Program-made: the position numbers and the translations under genes
Shown here: positions 35,436-43,994 of the stretch, in pieces
Numbering within the stretch: position 1 is the stretch's first letter
How the letters are laid out: every line of letters begins with the position of its first letter
From: CAMCXE01 sp036520615
Lineage (GTDB): Bacteria; Pseudomonadota; Gammaproteobacteria; Pseudomonadales; Cellvibrionaceae
Length of the DNA: 64,000 nt
Reading direction: 5' to 3'
Assembly (NCBI GenBank): GCA_036520615.1
Contig: DATDJI010000018.1
Location: 1 to 64,000, forward strand
The notes under the pieces: model-generated
Told to the model about the DNA's origin: nothing
Database searches by the model: none
What the model saw: only the letters and a program-made list of their open reading frames with translations

Positions 35436-35999
35436 TTAATCCGAGTGTATGAGTGTGCGCAATTGCTCTATACCTTTGGGCCATGTACCTAAATTGGATG
35501 CACTATTAATATGGCCAAGATTTTCGATTGGTAAAAATTTAGCTCCCCATAATGACGCCCAGTGGGCGGCTTTTTCAACCTGCATCCATGGATCATTTGT
35601 GCTGGCAATTACCTGAGTTTTAACCGCTAAAACCTTCCGGGGCAGCTGATCGGCTAGGAAAAATTTATCTGGGTCCGCCGGCGCAACTAATAAAAGCCCA
35701 GCAATTTTTTCCGGAAATTGCCCAGCAATACGTGCGCTGGCTAAGGCACCAAAACTGTGGGCAATTAAAATCAAAGGCGTTTTGCTTGCATTTAGAATAA
35801 GTTCAATAGCGTTACACCATTTTTCTAAATCGGGTGTTGTCCAGTCATCTAACTCAATACGTTTGCTACGCGGTAGCTGTTTCTGCCATAGGCTTTGCCA
35901 GTGCTGCGCATCACTATTATCAAGCCCAGGCACTATAAGCACACTGTGGCGGCCAATTACCTGTGTTAGTTCGGCGCCGATATTTTGTGTGGCCAGCAT
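35436..35999 (-). CDS. RBBP9/YdeN-type serine hydrolase
   Basis: A 187-residue alpha/beta hydrolase. N-terminal VLIVPGLDNSDAQHWQSLWQ and nucleophile elbow IAHSFGALAS (Ser), acid in ASTNDPWM, and His in NLGHINSASNLGTWP are typical of the RBBP9 family; the closing G-H-I-N motif is diagnostic. Physiological substrate is unknown. ATG 35999 has AAAGGG upstream; the longer frame to 36050 adds a basic leader with no support. Confidence 0.85.
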   Translation of the reverse strand: MLATQNIGAELTQVIGRHSVLIVPGLDNSDAQHWQSLWQKQLPRSKRIELDDWTTPDLEKWCNAIELILNASKTPLILIAHSFGALASARIAGQFPEKIAGLLLVAPADPDKFFLADQLPRKVLAVKTQVIASTNDPWMQVEKAAHWASLWGAKFLPIENLGHINSASNLGTWPKGIEQLRTLIHSD

Positions 36000-36073
36000 C
36001 TGCTTTACCCTTTTTAAAAATGATATAGATAGCTTACGCAGGAATGACAATTCATCAAAGTATCGATTTTTTA

Positions 36074-36116
36074 TGAGCTTATATCCGACCGCATATACGC
36101 TTAGGTTATAAGCTCA
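36074..36116. promoter_or_regulatory. 10-bp inverted repeat upstream of the hydrolase
   Basis: TGAGCTTATA (36074-36083) and TATAAGCTCA (36107-36116) are perfectly inverted around 23 bases, 75 bases upstream of the hydrolase start. It could be an operator in the divergent region with the EAL-like gene. Confidence 0.35.
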
Positions 36117-36326
36117 GAAACAATCAGTATTTTTGCTGCAAAAAAAACTCACCTATTCTAGCGGCCCAGCCGAGCCATGTGATCAATCCAAAGAAACTGA
36201 ACAGGCATGCTATGCAGAGGTTATTGGACGGATTGGTCGGGTATTGTGCAAAGCCAATAAATAAATTGTATTTAGTGCAAAAAAATATTCGCTAGTATGG
36301 AAATCACACTGTTATTGTTAATCATC

Positions 36327-36352
36327 AAGCCTGTTTAAAAACAAACAGGCTT
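36327..36352 (+). promoter_or_regulatory. 10-bp perfect hairpin just upstream of the EAL-like gene
   Basis: AAGCCTGTTT / AAACAGGCTT with a 6-base loop ends 13 bases before the ATG at 36366. This is close enough to affect ribosome access, and the ribosome site itself is weak (GGGT). There is no plus-strand gene upstream that would need a terminator here. Confidence 0.5.
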
Positions 36353-36365
36353 AATTGGGTTCTTT

Positions 36366-37070
36366 ATGCCGCTAAACGATTTAATGCAGCATTTTAATGA
36401 TCTGCTTAAACAGCAACAGGAAGTGTTGCCTCATTTACCTAAAACCTATTTTTATTGGCGAGACGAGCAGTTTTTTGCGCGCTTTGGCAGCCAAAACTTC
36501 GGTAACCGCTTCATCCCTATTATTGATGAACTGACTAATACGGTTATAGGCTATGAAAGCCAATTAGGTGTGCAGACGGCATTGGGGTCAGCAATACCTG
36601 TTGATGATGTATTTGATGCTCTGACCGATCTAGACGAAGTAGTTTTTTTAGATCGGATTACACGCACGTTACAAGCGCTTAATTTTTCTGCAGTGCCTGG
36701 ACACCGCGGGACATTTTTGTCGCTGGGCATTCAACCGCGCCATATACTTGGTGTTTCATCCGGTCATGGCCGTACGTTCGATACTATTTTAGGTGATTGT
36801 GGTTTAGCCACTGCAAAGGTGTTATTGCACACGACCATACCCGCGCCAGAGCATTTTGCGCATTTTCGCCGCGCGTTATTTAGCTATAGTGCTTTTGGTT
36901 ATCGCGTGGGAGTACATATTAAATCCGAAGTCGATTGGGCAAGTTACCGCGCCTGGAATTTAACACCGGATTATTTATTTTTACATGCGAATGTCAATGC
37001 TGTGGAAGCACAAGCGGGGCCGCAAATAATACGCCCACGCCAGGCCAGCTATGAGCTCTTAGCCAGTTAA
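36366..37070 (+). CDS. degenerate EAL-domain-like protein
   Basis: A 234-residue protein that aligns in outline with c-di-GMP phosphodiesterase EAL domains: FIPIIDELTNTVIGYESQLG stands where QPI-x-D...GFEAL should be, LDRITRTLQALNF and FLSLGIQPRHIL match the next helix and strand, and FGYRVGVHIKSEVDW replaces the GFxxAIDDFG loop. The catalytic EAL and DDFG acids are lost, so it cannot be an active phosphodiesterase; it may bind c-di-GMP or a protein. The last barrel strands seem to be missing. It stands alone between opposing genes. Confidence 0.65.
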   Translation: MPLNDLMQHFNDLLKQQQEVLPHLPKTYFYWRDEQFFARFGSQNFGNRFIPIIDELTNTVIGYESQLGVQTALGSAIPVDDVFDALTDLDEVVFLDRITRTLQALNFSAVPGHRGTFLSLGIQPRHILGVSSGHGRTFDTILGDCGLATAKVLLHTTIPAPEHFAHFRRALFSYSAFGYRVGVHIKSEVDWASYRAWNLTPDYLFLHANVNAVEAQAGPQIIRPRQASYELLAS

Positions 37071-37145
37071 ATGCGGTGCACTGGTGGACATAAATGAGCG
37101 GCGATTAAAAGGCGCGCAGGGGAATAAATATTTCAGGGAAATAAA

Positions 37146-37176
37146 TACTAATGGGCAGGTTAACTGCCCATTAGTA
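37146..37176. terminator. 13-bp perfect hairpin between convergent genes
   Basis: TACTAATGGGCAG and CTGCCCATTAGTA form a perfect 13-bp stem with loop GTTAA. It sits between the EAL-like gene (ending 37070) and the convergent methyltransferase-like gene (ending 37189) and probably terminates both, though T-runs are weak. Confidence 0.65.
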
Positions 37177-37188
37177 GTGTGTAAGAGA

Positions 37189-38505
37189 TTATTGATATTC
37201 TTTTAAATCCACTAACGGCTGGCTGGGCTTGTACCGCAAAAAGGGCAATGCGCGAGCAAGCGGGGCGAATATGCTGCGCTCATTCATCGCTTGGGCATAA
37301 GCCACGTAGGTTGGGTCTGCTGATAAATGCCGCTCCTCAGTTCGCGCCCGCAAAAAATAAATACCATTGAGTGCTAACAATGCCATGCAATCGCGCAGCA
37401 CGGTTAGGTACGTGGCTTTATCGTGAAATACAAAAGGCACGGCGATTAACCACCAGCTTAGGTTTTTACTCACATAAGCCGGGTGTTTACACCAAGCATA
37501 TACGCCATTAGTAATAATGCCGCGGTTGGTGAGGTTGGAAAAACGCAAGCCAAAACCCACACTGGCTAACATATAAATAAACGTCAGAATTAAAATAACG
37601 CCACCCCAAATACCTTGCATAACGATATTACCGTCAAGCCAATGATGCCATTCGAAGTTATCCGAGTTGTAATTAATATAGGAGGCGGCTACAAACGACC
37701 AAATAGGTTCATAACACATAAGCGCCCATAACCAGCCTGCAGCGGTAGGCTCGGCAGAGCGAATGTGTGAGTCGAATATTCTAAACGTACACAAATACCC
37801 CACCGTTACTATGACCACGTCGATGCCATAAAATAAATCGGTGGGTACTCCATAGCCTTGTGTTTGCCAAAATCCCAAATCGAAAAAATTCCACCGCTGG
37901 GCTTTTTCAAAAAAACTTAAAGAATAAATAAACATTAAAGGCAAAAAGAAAAATTTTACTCCCCAGCCGGTTAGGTGCTGGCGAATTTTAGCTGCGTTAA
38001 TGTCTTTGGTTTGGCCCATTAAAAACCTGCCGAACTGATAATAGCCATCCTCCGGCAAACGCATGCGCCGATCTACCCAGGCGATGTAAATAACCGAGGC
38101 GGGAATAAATAATATCGCTAGATCGTAAATAAACTGCCAATAGCGATTATAAAAACCGCCGATATATTCAGGTATTAAACTGTACAACAGGGCCATTAAA
38201 CCGAGTGTGCCGTATAGGCCTAATAATTTGGTGAATACTCGGCGCCAATTAGCAGGCTTAGGAGGGCTGTTGAGGTCGAGCCCTGATGAAGGGCGCAATT
38301 GCGGTTTAAGGTATTTCCATTCTAAAAATGCTATGGGCAGCACGTAGCACGACAGAATTAATAACACCTGATAGCTAAGGTCGATAGGTGGAACCAGGCG
38401 CAAGCTAAAAATGCACGCTAACATACATACAATACCCACCCAGGTAATGGGTTGAGACGTGCATGAGGGCGGAAGGGGTGTGGGGTGGGGCTTAAGCTGG
38501 GACAT
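37189..38505 (-). CDS. polytopic membrane protein with Ste14/PEMT-like methyltransferase end
   Basis: A 438-residue protein with about ten hydrophobic segments. The C-terminal part carries the isoprenylcysteine/phospholipid methyltransferase pattern: RGIITNGVYAWCKHPAYVSKN, then FLRARTEERHL and DPTYVAYAQ. It may methylate a lipid or a small molecule at the membrane. The N-terminal half has no recognised domain. ATG 38505 is preferred over a TTG at 38559. It converges with the EAL-like gene. Confidence 0.7.
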   Translation of the reverse strand: MSQLKPHPTPLPPSCTSQPITWVGIVCMLACIFSLRLVPPIDLSYQVLLILSCYVLPIAFLEWKYLKPQLRPSSGLDLNSPPKPANWRRVFTKLLGLYGTLGLMALLYSLIPEYIGGFYNRYWQFIYDLAILFIPASVIYIAWVDRRMRLPEDGYYQFGRFLMGQTKDINAAKIRQHLTGWGVKFFFLPLMFIYSLSFFEKAQRWNFFDLGFWQTQGYGVPTDLFYGIDVVIVTVGYLCTFRIFDSHIRSAEPTAAGWLWALMCYEPIWSFVAASYINYNSDNFEWHHWLDGNIVMQGIWGGVILILTFIYMLASVGFGLRFSNLTNRGIITNGVYAWCKHPAYVSKNLSWWLIAVPFVFHDKATYLTVLRDCMALLALNGIYFLRARTEERHLSADPTYVAYAQAMNERSIFAPLARALPFLRYKPSQPLVDLKEYQ

Positions 38506-38843
38506 AAACAGGCTCTTAAGGCGGCGGTAAGCGCGCAAGTGTAGCGTCTTTAGCTGCAAAAACCTTGACCTAAGGCCCAGCTTGACGGTTTGTTAATACA
38601 TTCTGGCAAGCGCTTAGCTTAAACTTGCGGCATAAACTCTGGCTAAACCGCAATATCAACAGTCGATGGCACCGGTAAATCATTTGGTAATTTAGGCTTA
38701 TAAATGGCCCTGTAAGGTCGTTGCATTGGGCGGTATTTAAATGGCATCGTAGGTGCTGCAAGGTTAATTGGTTAATGTTATTAACGCTTTAAATTTCCGG
38801 CTTTTAGCGGTTAATGTAAATTAAAAATTCAGTGGTAGATTTG

Positions 38844-40388
38844 ATGCGTAGCGTAAATATTAGGGAAGTAACAATTGCTTGCCGCTTAGTGGCGAGCCTC
38901 GTGTTAGCCTGTATTGCGCTGTCCGCGTGCAACAAAACTGGCTCAACTTCAAGGCTTGTGGATGCCGGCAGCAATTCCAACCTGACTTGGGTTGAGGGTG
39001 AGTACCCGGCCTATGGCCAGTATTTAGATCGCTGTGCTGCTCCGCGCACCGGAATTGACCCTGCCACTGGCAAACCCTATGACGACAAGAGCGGCAGTGC
39101 CGCCCATGAAAAATTCGCTCTGCGCGGCTATAGCCACGAAACCTATTTATGGGCTAAAGAATTAACCGATCAAAATCCCACTAGCGCATTAAATCCGCTG
39201 GAATATTTCGACTTATTAAAAACTGCGGAAGATCGATTTCATTTTTATGTAAGCTCAGAAGATAATTACCGAGATTTTATTCTCGGCAAACCCTTAGGCT
39301 ATGGCATTACCTGGCTGCGCCAACATAATAATGATGTGGTTGTGGGTTATGTGGAGCGCAATTCACCCGCTGAGGCAGCAGGAATTGTCAGGGGTGACCT
39401 TTTAGTGACAACGGATGGACTTAGTGAGGCGCAAATGAGCCTCGGTCAATTTAATGATGCATTATTCCCTACCGCTAATTCTCCTTCCCACCGATTTGTA
39501 TTTAAAAATAACCTTGGTAGCTTAACGCCGGAGCGGCAATTAACGGCGGTGGAGTTAACGGTTAACAGCGTACAAAATATTAGTTATTTTTCCGGCAGCG
39601 ATGGCCGCAAGATAGCCTACTTTTCTTTTGGAAGCTTTAATGGCACAGCGGAAAAAGAATTAATCAACGCGGCTAATGAAATAAACCGTGCAGGCGCGCA
39701 AGAATTAATTGTCGATATACGCTTTAACGGCGGCGGTTATTTAGGTGTGGCCGCTCAACTTGCTTATATCGTGGGTGGTGATGCAATTAGTGATAAGCGT
39801 ATATTTTCATCGTTGCGGTTTGGGCCAAATCTGCCTGCTGGCAGCTTCGGTAACAGCAAAACGCCCTTTTTGCGTACGACGCAGGGCTATAGTCGCGATA
39901 TTCCCACTGGTCAGCCGCTACCCAAATTAAATCTGAAACGCCTGTATGTTTTAACTAGTGATCATACCTGCTCTGCCAGCGAATCATTAATTAATGGTTT
40001 GCGCGGCGTGGATTTCCCTGTTGTGCAAATCGGTTCAACTACTTGCGGCAAGCCGTTTGGTATGGTGCCTTTGTCCAATTGTGGCTATGAATATTACACA
40101 ATTAATTTTCGCTACGAGAACGAAAAAGGCTTTAGCGCTTTTGAGCAAGGCATAGCACCGCGCAATGCCGAACAAGCGCAGGGCAGCCCGTTAGGCTGTG
40201 AGCTGCATGATGAATTCAGCCAACCATTGGGCAATGCAAACGAAGGGCTGCTGGCCGCAGCGCTAAACCATATTGATACCGGCGCCTGTGCATCGACAAG
40301 TCTTGCGGCCCCACGCAGACTTCAAAATCCCATCAATCATCCTAACCCGGTATTTTCCAATGCCATTGTGCCGCGCTTAGCGTTTTAG
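38844..40388 (+). CDS. S41-family (C-terminal-processing-like) protease lipoprotein with PDZ
   Basis: A 514-residue lipoprotein with lipobox LSAC, a PDZ-like domain (VVVGYVERNSPAEAAGIVRG) at about 165-200 and an S41 catalytic domain. ELIVDIRFNGGGY is the substrate-strand motif; the nucleophile is Ser in TCSASESLINGLRG and the Lys lies in GSTTCGKPFG. Probably anchored in the envelope, degrading or processing periplasmic proteins. ATG 38844 is chosen; a GTG at 38832 is possible. Confidence 0.85.
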   Translation: MRSVNIREVTIACRLVASLVLACIALSACNKTGSTSRLVDAGSNSNLTWVEGEYPAYGQYLDRCAAPRTGIDPATGKPYDDKSGSAAHEKFALRGYSHETYLWAKELTDQNPTSALNPLEYFDLLKTAEDRFHFYVSSEDNYRDFILGKPLGYGITWLRQHNNDVVVGYVERNSPAEAAGIVRGDLLVTTDGLSEAQMSLGQFNDALFPTANSPSHRFVFKNNLGSLTPERQLTAVELTVNSVQNISYFSGSDGRKIAYFSFGSFNGTAEKELINAANEINRAGAQELIVDIRFNGGGYLGVAAQLAYIVGGDAISDKRIFSSLRFGPNLPAGSFGNSKTPFLRTTQGYSRDIPTGQPLPKLNLKRLYVLTSDHTCSASESLINGLRGVDFPVVQIGSTTCGKPFGMVPLSNCGYEYYTINFRYENEKGFSAFEQGIAPRNAEQAQGSPLGCELHDEFSQPLGNANEGLLAAALNHIDTGACASTSLAAPRRLQNPINHPNPVFSNAIVPRLAF

Positions 40389-40419
40389 CTCGCGCTTGAG
40401 GCTGCAGCCAAAGGCTACC

Positions 40420-40444
40420 TGCGCAGGTGCGGCCCGCCTGCGCA
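40420..40444 (+). terminator. hairpin after the S41 protease gene
   Basis: TGCGCAGG / CCTGCGCA form an 8-bp stem with a 9-base loop 32 bases after the stop. No T-run follows, so the function as a terminator is uncertain. Confidence 0.4.
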
Positions 40445-40504
40445 TATCACTAAACGCCTGGGAACGCTGGATGAAAAATATCAGTTGCTTAGGATATTTA
40501 TTTG

Positions 40505-40647
40505 TCAGTTCAAATGCCTATTTATAAAGCTCATTTTTGCCCACTCAGGGTCAGCCCCAGCATTAAATAATTCTTTAACTAAATCCTGCCGCCCGCGTGG
40601 CCGCCTGAATACAAAAGCCGACTATGCTTAAGGCATCTTCGATGCAC
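40505..40647 (-). pseudogene. ankyrin-repeat-like remnant
   Basis: On the minus strand, QDLVKELFNAGADPEWAKM is a close match to the second helix and turn of an ankyrin repeat and ends in a stop at 40505. Upstream, SGGHAG lies in another frame; one extra G in the GGG at 40592-40594 would join the two into a single ankyrin-like unit. Only about 45 codons survive, so this is a gene remnant or an unannotated short gene broken by a base loss. Confidence 0.35.
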
Positions 40648-40661
40648 TCTTAGGAAGTTGA

Positions 40662-41969
40662 ATGTTGGGGCAGTATGCTTACTTAAAAATAGTACTGACG
40701 CGGCACGATAAGTGGCTGCTAGGTGCTGTTTTGGTAAGCCTGCTTTCGCTGCCCCTACCTCATTTGCTGCCGATGCACGTCACCTCGCTGCTGCAGGGGC
40801 AGGTGAGCCTGCGCTCGTCCATTTACGCAGATGAGGCAGCGCAGGAAGTGCAGTGGCTGAATAAGGAAAAGCTGCATTGGATGTGTCGCGTCAGCAGCGA
40901 GCAAAGCACCAAAGTCTGCGGCTTTAGTTTGGCGTTTGACCCAAGCTTTGACTGGCACGATGCCTATGGCCTGCGCGTGCACTTGGCAGCGCAATCTAAA
41001 AATACGTTTTTCCGCATTTATTTGCGCAATAGCCTGCCAGGCGTGGCCCTGTTGGATGCGGAAAACGCCCAGTACAACCAAATGATGCTACCCGCCAGTG
41101 AGACTAATCACTCAGTGGATATAGCCTTTAACGAATTTTCCCTCGCCGACTGGTGGCTGGCCACCCACAGCGTACCCAGCCAATACAGCAACGCCCAATT
41201 CGACCGCATTACCAGCCTAGGCGTGGATTTATCCAGCCCCACAGCAATTGGCGATCACGAACTGCGCTTGGCCGAGCTTTCTCTATTACGCCCCTACATT
41301 ACCGCGCGCACTTGCTTTATCAGCGTGCTGGCGTTATGGATATTTTTGCTTGTGACCTTAAGCGTACAGCGGCTGTGGCTGCGGCGCCTGCTCACTCAAC
41401 AAGCGCGGGGAAACCTAGCAACACAGCGGCAAGCGGTGGTGGACTTTGAAGACAGCGCGCCAGCGTTTTGTGAAATCCCGCAGGATGATTTAACCGGCAT
41501 CTATAATCGACAGGGCTTTATCGATTATTGGACCCAGGCCAGCCGCCTTTGGGCAGACAACGACACTATGGCGCTACTGGTGGTTAACCTCGATCAATTC
41601 GCCGCAATCGGCCAGAGCTGGGGCAAAGACGTTAAAGACCAAGCGTTGTTAGCCGTGGCCGATGGCTTAAAAAGCCATGTGCGCCCGCAGGATAAATTGG
41701 CCCGCTGGCATGAGGGGCAGTTTATTTTGCTCTGCCCGCTTACCACTCACGCTGAAGCGCTAAAGCTTGCGGAAAAACTGCGCCACCATATCAATTTAAT
41801 CAGTTTTGAAGAGCCGCAACCGCTGGTGCTCAGTGCCTGCATCGGAGTGACACTGTTCCACGCTAGCCGCCCGTTGGAGCAGGCCTATGCGCGTTGCGAA
41901 TCCGCGTTGAATGATGCGCAGGCGACGGGCAATCGCGTCATCGACTGCGGAGCCTCAGGCCTTGAATAA
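40662..41969 (+). CDS. membrane GGDEF-like protein with periplasmic CBM-like sensor, degenerate site
   Basis: A 435-residue protein: TM near 20-40, a periplasmic beta-sandwich-like domain at about 45-215 with two Cys (HWMCRV, KVCGFSL) and the SLADWW / FDRITSLGVDLSS pattern seen in CBM11/CIA30-like folds, TM at about 225-245, then a GGDEF domain. The signature is HEGQF (350-354) instead of GG(D/E)EF, so cyclase activity is unlikely, but the RPQD inhibitory-site motif upstream is kept. It may be a c-di-GMP receptor gated by an envelope ligand. It is followed by a paralog with an 8-base overlap. Confidence 0.75.
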   Translation: MLGQYAYLKIVLTRHDKWLLGAVLVSLLSLPLPHLLPMHVTSLLQGQVSLRSSIYADEAAQEVQWLNKEKLHWMCRVSSEQSTKVCGFSLAFDPSFDWHDAYGLRVHLAAQSKNTFFRIYLRNSLPGVALLDAENAQYNQMMLPASETNHSVDIAFNEFSLADWWLATHSVPSQYSNAQFDRITSLGVDLSSPTAIGDHELRLAELSLLRPYITARTCFISVLALWIFLLVTLSVQRLWLRRLLTQQARGNLATQRQAVVDFEDSAPAFCEIPQDDLTGIYNRQGFIDYWTQASRLWADNDTMALLVVNLDQFAAIGQSWGKDVKDQALLAVADGLKSHVRPQDKLARWHEGQFILLCPLTTHAEALKLAEKLRHHINLISFEEPQPLVLSACIGVTLFHASRPLEQAYARCESALNDAQATGNRVIDCGASGLE

Positions 41970-43263
41970 GCAACCGTATTTTATCGCCGGCTGGTTGTTG
42001 GCATTGGCAAGCTTGGTTGTAGTGCTCGCCTTTCCGCTGCTGCCTGCGCGCCACTGGAATTTGACTGCGCAAACTGCATTTAACCGCTTTTTAATTACCG
42101 ATCAAAACAAAGGCGGGCAAACCGAAGCCGCCTGGCTGGATGCGGGCAAAACTCACTACACCTGCAAGATTCAACCGGCAACCGAGAACCCGTTTTGCGC
42201 CATGCAGATCAGCCTTAGCGATCGCCCGGGCCACGGCTACAACCTCAGCGGCTACGATCGCTTGCGCATCAAATTACGCTATCAGGGGCCGAGCAGTGTA
42301 TTGCGCATCCATACGCGCGTATTCGACGATAGATTTTCCACACCATCGATACCTGAAACGGCGAAGTTCCAAAGTTATGTATTAACTCCCAACCCGCAGG
42401 GCGATTCCATTGAGCTGCCGCTGCGAGGGTTCTCTGTAGCGGATTGGTGGGTGCGTGAATATGCCCCGAGGCGCGAATACGCCCAGGTGGATTTTGCTAA
42501 CGTACTGGTGCTCGGTATTGATATCCCCGCCCCCACGCTACCTGGCACTTACGATATCCAACTGGAAGAACTGGAATTCATCGGCGCTTGGGTAAGCTTT
42601 GAGCAAGTTTTAGCGAGCTTAATTTTGCTCTGGTGCGCATTGGTCACGACATTTTTAGTGGTGAGTTGCTGGACAGTGCACTGCCAGTGGCGCCGCGAGC
42701 GCCCAGCGTGGCAGGAATTACAACTGAGCCTAGGCGGCTACAAACCAACAGCGGATTTCCGGCCCTACAACAACTTTCGCGATAGAGCCACACAGTGTTT
42801 GGACCACACAGGCCTAGTACTCGCCTTGGTAGAGCTGCTGCAACAGAGCATTCGCCCCCGGTTACCATTTGTTGTTATCGAATTGGTAGCAAGCCCCAGC
42901 GCAGGCGAATTCACTCCGCAAGTGCTCACCCATGACGTACAAGTGGAATTTGCCGAGCGCCTAAAACGCTATACGAAAGACGACATAGGCGTGGTAGCCC
43001 GTTGGCGCGGCCCCTGTTTTATTGTTTTAGGCACCACCACGCGCGAACACCTAATGGTGCGCTTAGACCTGCTGCGCGCAGCATTGAGCCTAAATCCGCT
43101 AATGCACGAAGGCCAACCGATAGCCACCGACGTAATTATTGCCAGCGGCATTTTAGGTGATTTAGAGCAGGCGTTTGATCAACTGCTTAATTGCTGGTGG
43201 CGAGTCCACTGGCGCAAGCGCACGGGGCTTGTGGGGCTTAAGCCGGTTGGAGGGAACGGGTAA
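41962..43263 (+). CDS. paralogous membrane protein with strongly degenerate GGDEF domain
   Basis: A 433-residue protein with the same plan as its upstream neighbour: TM near 12-30, periplasmic domain with paired Cys (HYTCKI, PFCAMQ), the FSVADWW and NVLVLGIDIPAP pattern, TM near 215-235 and a cytoplasmic GGDEF remnant whose signature is ARWRGPCF. Both the active site and the inhibitory site are lost. The pair looks like a tandem duplication that has diverged into a possible heteromeric sensor. TTG 41962, with GGAG 9 bases upstream and an 8-base overlap, is preferred over ATG 41911. Confidence 0.7.
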   Translation: MNKQPYFIAGWLLALASLVVVLAFPLLPARHWNLTAQTAFNRFLITDQNKGGQTEAAWLDAGKTHYTCKIQPATENPFCAMQISLSDRPGHGYNLSGYDRLRIKLRYQGPSSVLRIHTRVFDDRFSTPSIPETAKFQSYVLTPNPQGDSIELPLRGFSVADWWVREYAPRREYAQVDFANVLVLGIDIPAPTLPGTYDIQLEELEFIGAWVSFEQVLASLILLWCALVTTFLVVSCWTVHCQWRRERPAWQELQLSLGGYKPTADFRPYNNFRDRATQCLDHTGLVLALVELLQQSIRPRLPFVVIELVASPSAGEFTPQVLTHDVQVEFAERLKRYTKDDIGVVARWRGPCFIVLGTTTREHLMVRLDLLRAALSLNPLMHEGQPIATDVIIASGILGDLEQAFDQLLNCWWRVHWRKRTGLVGLKPVGGNG

Positions 43264-43474
43264 GCTATGCACTTTTAAATTTTTTTAATATCTTCGCTTG
43301 AGCAACGCTGTAATTAAATGCACACATTTACCTCAAAATCCTTTTTTGAAAAGGTCTGGTTTCAGAACAAACGTAAGAAAAGATAATTTAGTGTATAAAT
43401 TGGCAAGTCAGAATTATTGATCTTCGAATTCTGCACTTAAAAAAATTAAATCAAGCATCCCTGCCGTATTGTTA

Positions 43475-43693
43475 TTATTCGGCTATCGCACTACTTCTTG
43501 ATGAGCCTGGAAAATAGCAGTAATACTCCCAGCACATAGGAACGGGATAACCCGGTAGTGCACTTCCGCACACCACTTTTCGCCAACCACATTTGGGTAA
43601 AGTGGGCCCGAACCCGCTGAAGCCCTGTGCATTAGCCTGAGGCAAAAATGCAAATCCTGATAGAACCAGTAAAGCTAAGCTTAAATATTTCAT
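43475..43693 (-). CDS. small secreted four-cysteine peptide, copy 1
   Basis: A 72-residue precursor with a signal peptide cut after QANA (residue 22), leaving about 50 residues with Cys35, Cys42, Cys54 and Cys59, an arrangement that could give two disulfides, plus aromatic WEYYCYF. It is a near copy of 50018-50221 (about 80 percent identical by eye), and the leader regions match as well. A good ribosome site (GGAGAAGAC) precedes the ATG. Function unknown; a secreted toxin-like, signalling or surface peptide are possibilities. Confidence 0.75.
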   Translation of the reverse strand: MKYLSLALLVLSGFAFLPQANAQGFSGFGPTLPKCGWRKVVCGSALPGYPVPMCWEYYCYFPGSSRSSAIAE

Positions 43694-43787
43694 CTTGTCT
43701 TCTCCGCGGTTTTACCGAAATTCTGCTCGGTAGTAGCAGTAACGCGACTCAACACTAGACAATTAAAGAAGGCCTATCAGGTAAATA
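43694..43787 (-). promoter_or_regulatory. conserved leader of the four-cysteine peptide, copy 1
   Basis: About 90 bases immediately upstream match the corresponding region of copy 2 (50222-50316) at roughly 80 percent by eye. Shared parts include ACTGCTACTACCGAGCAGAA, with ACCGA/TCGGT able to form a short hairpin just before the ribosome site. The conservation suggests shared promoter and leader regulation. Confidence 0.5.
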
Positions 43788-43940
43788 TTACCGAAATTAT
43801 TGTGATATTTTTACCAGGTTATGTACTGGGTAGGTAGGTGATTTCAAATCGTGATACCCAACACTGCACTATATAAGCGCTACACAAGTGCTAATTAAAA
43901 ATTTGAAGTTGGCAGGCTATATTTGTCATGTATTTGGATG

Positions 43941-43971
43941 AGTGTAATGTTGTTGGGCATTGCTGCCCAAC
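43941..43971 (-). repeat. palindromic repeat GTTGGGCA/TGCCCAAC, copy A
   Basis: On the minus strand GTTGGGCAGCAATGCCCAAC forms an 8-bp stem and is followed by AACATTACACT. The same unit with one base change occurs in the opposite direction at 45478-45511. It lies 24 bases after the stop of the DUF4410-like gene and may act as its terminator. Confidence 0.6.
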
Positions 43972-43994
43972 TCAAACGCGCTATTAATGGCGGA

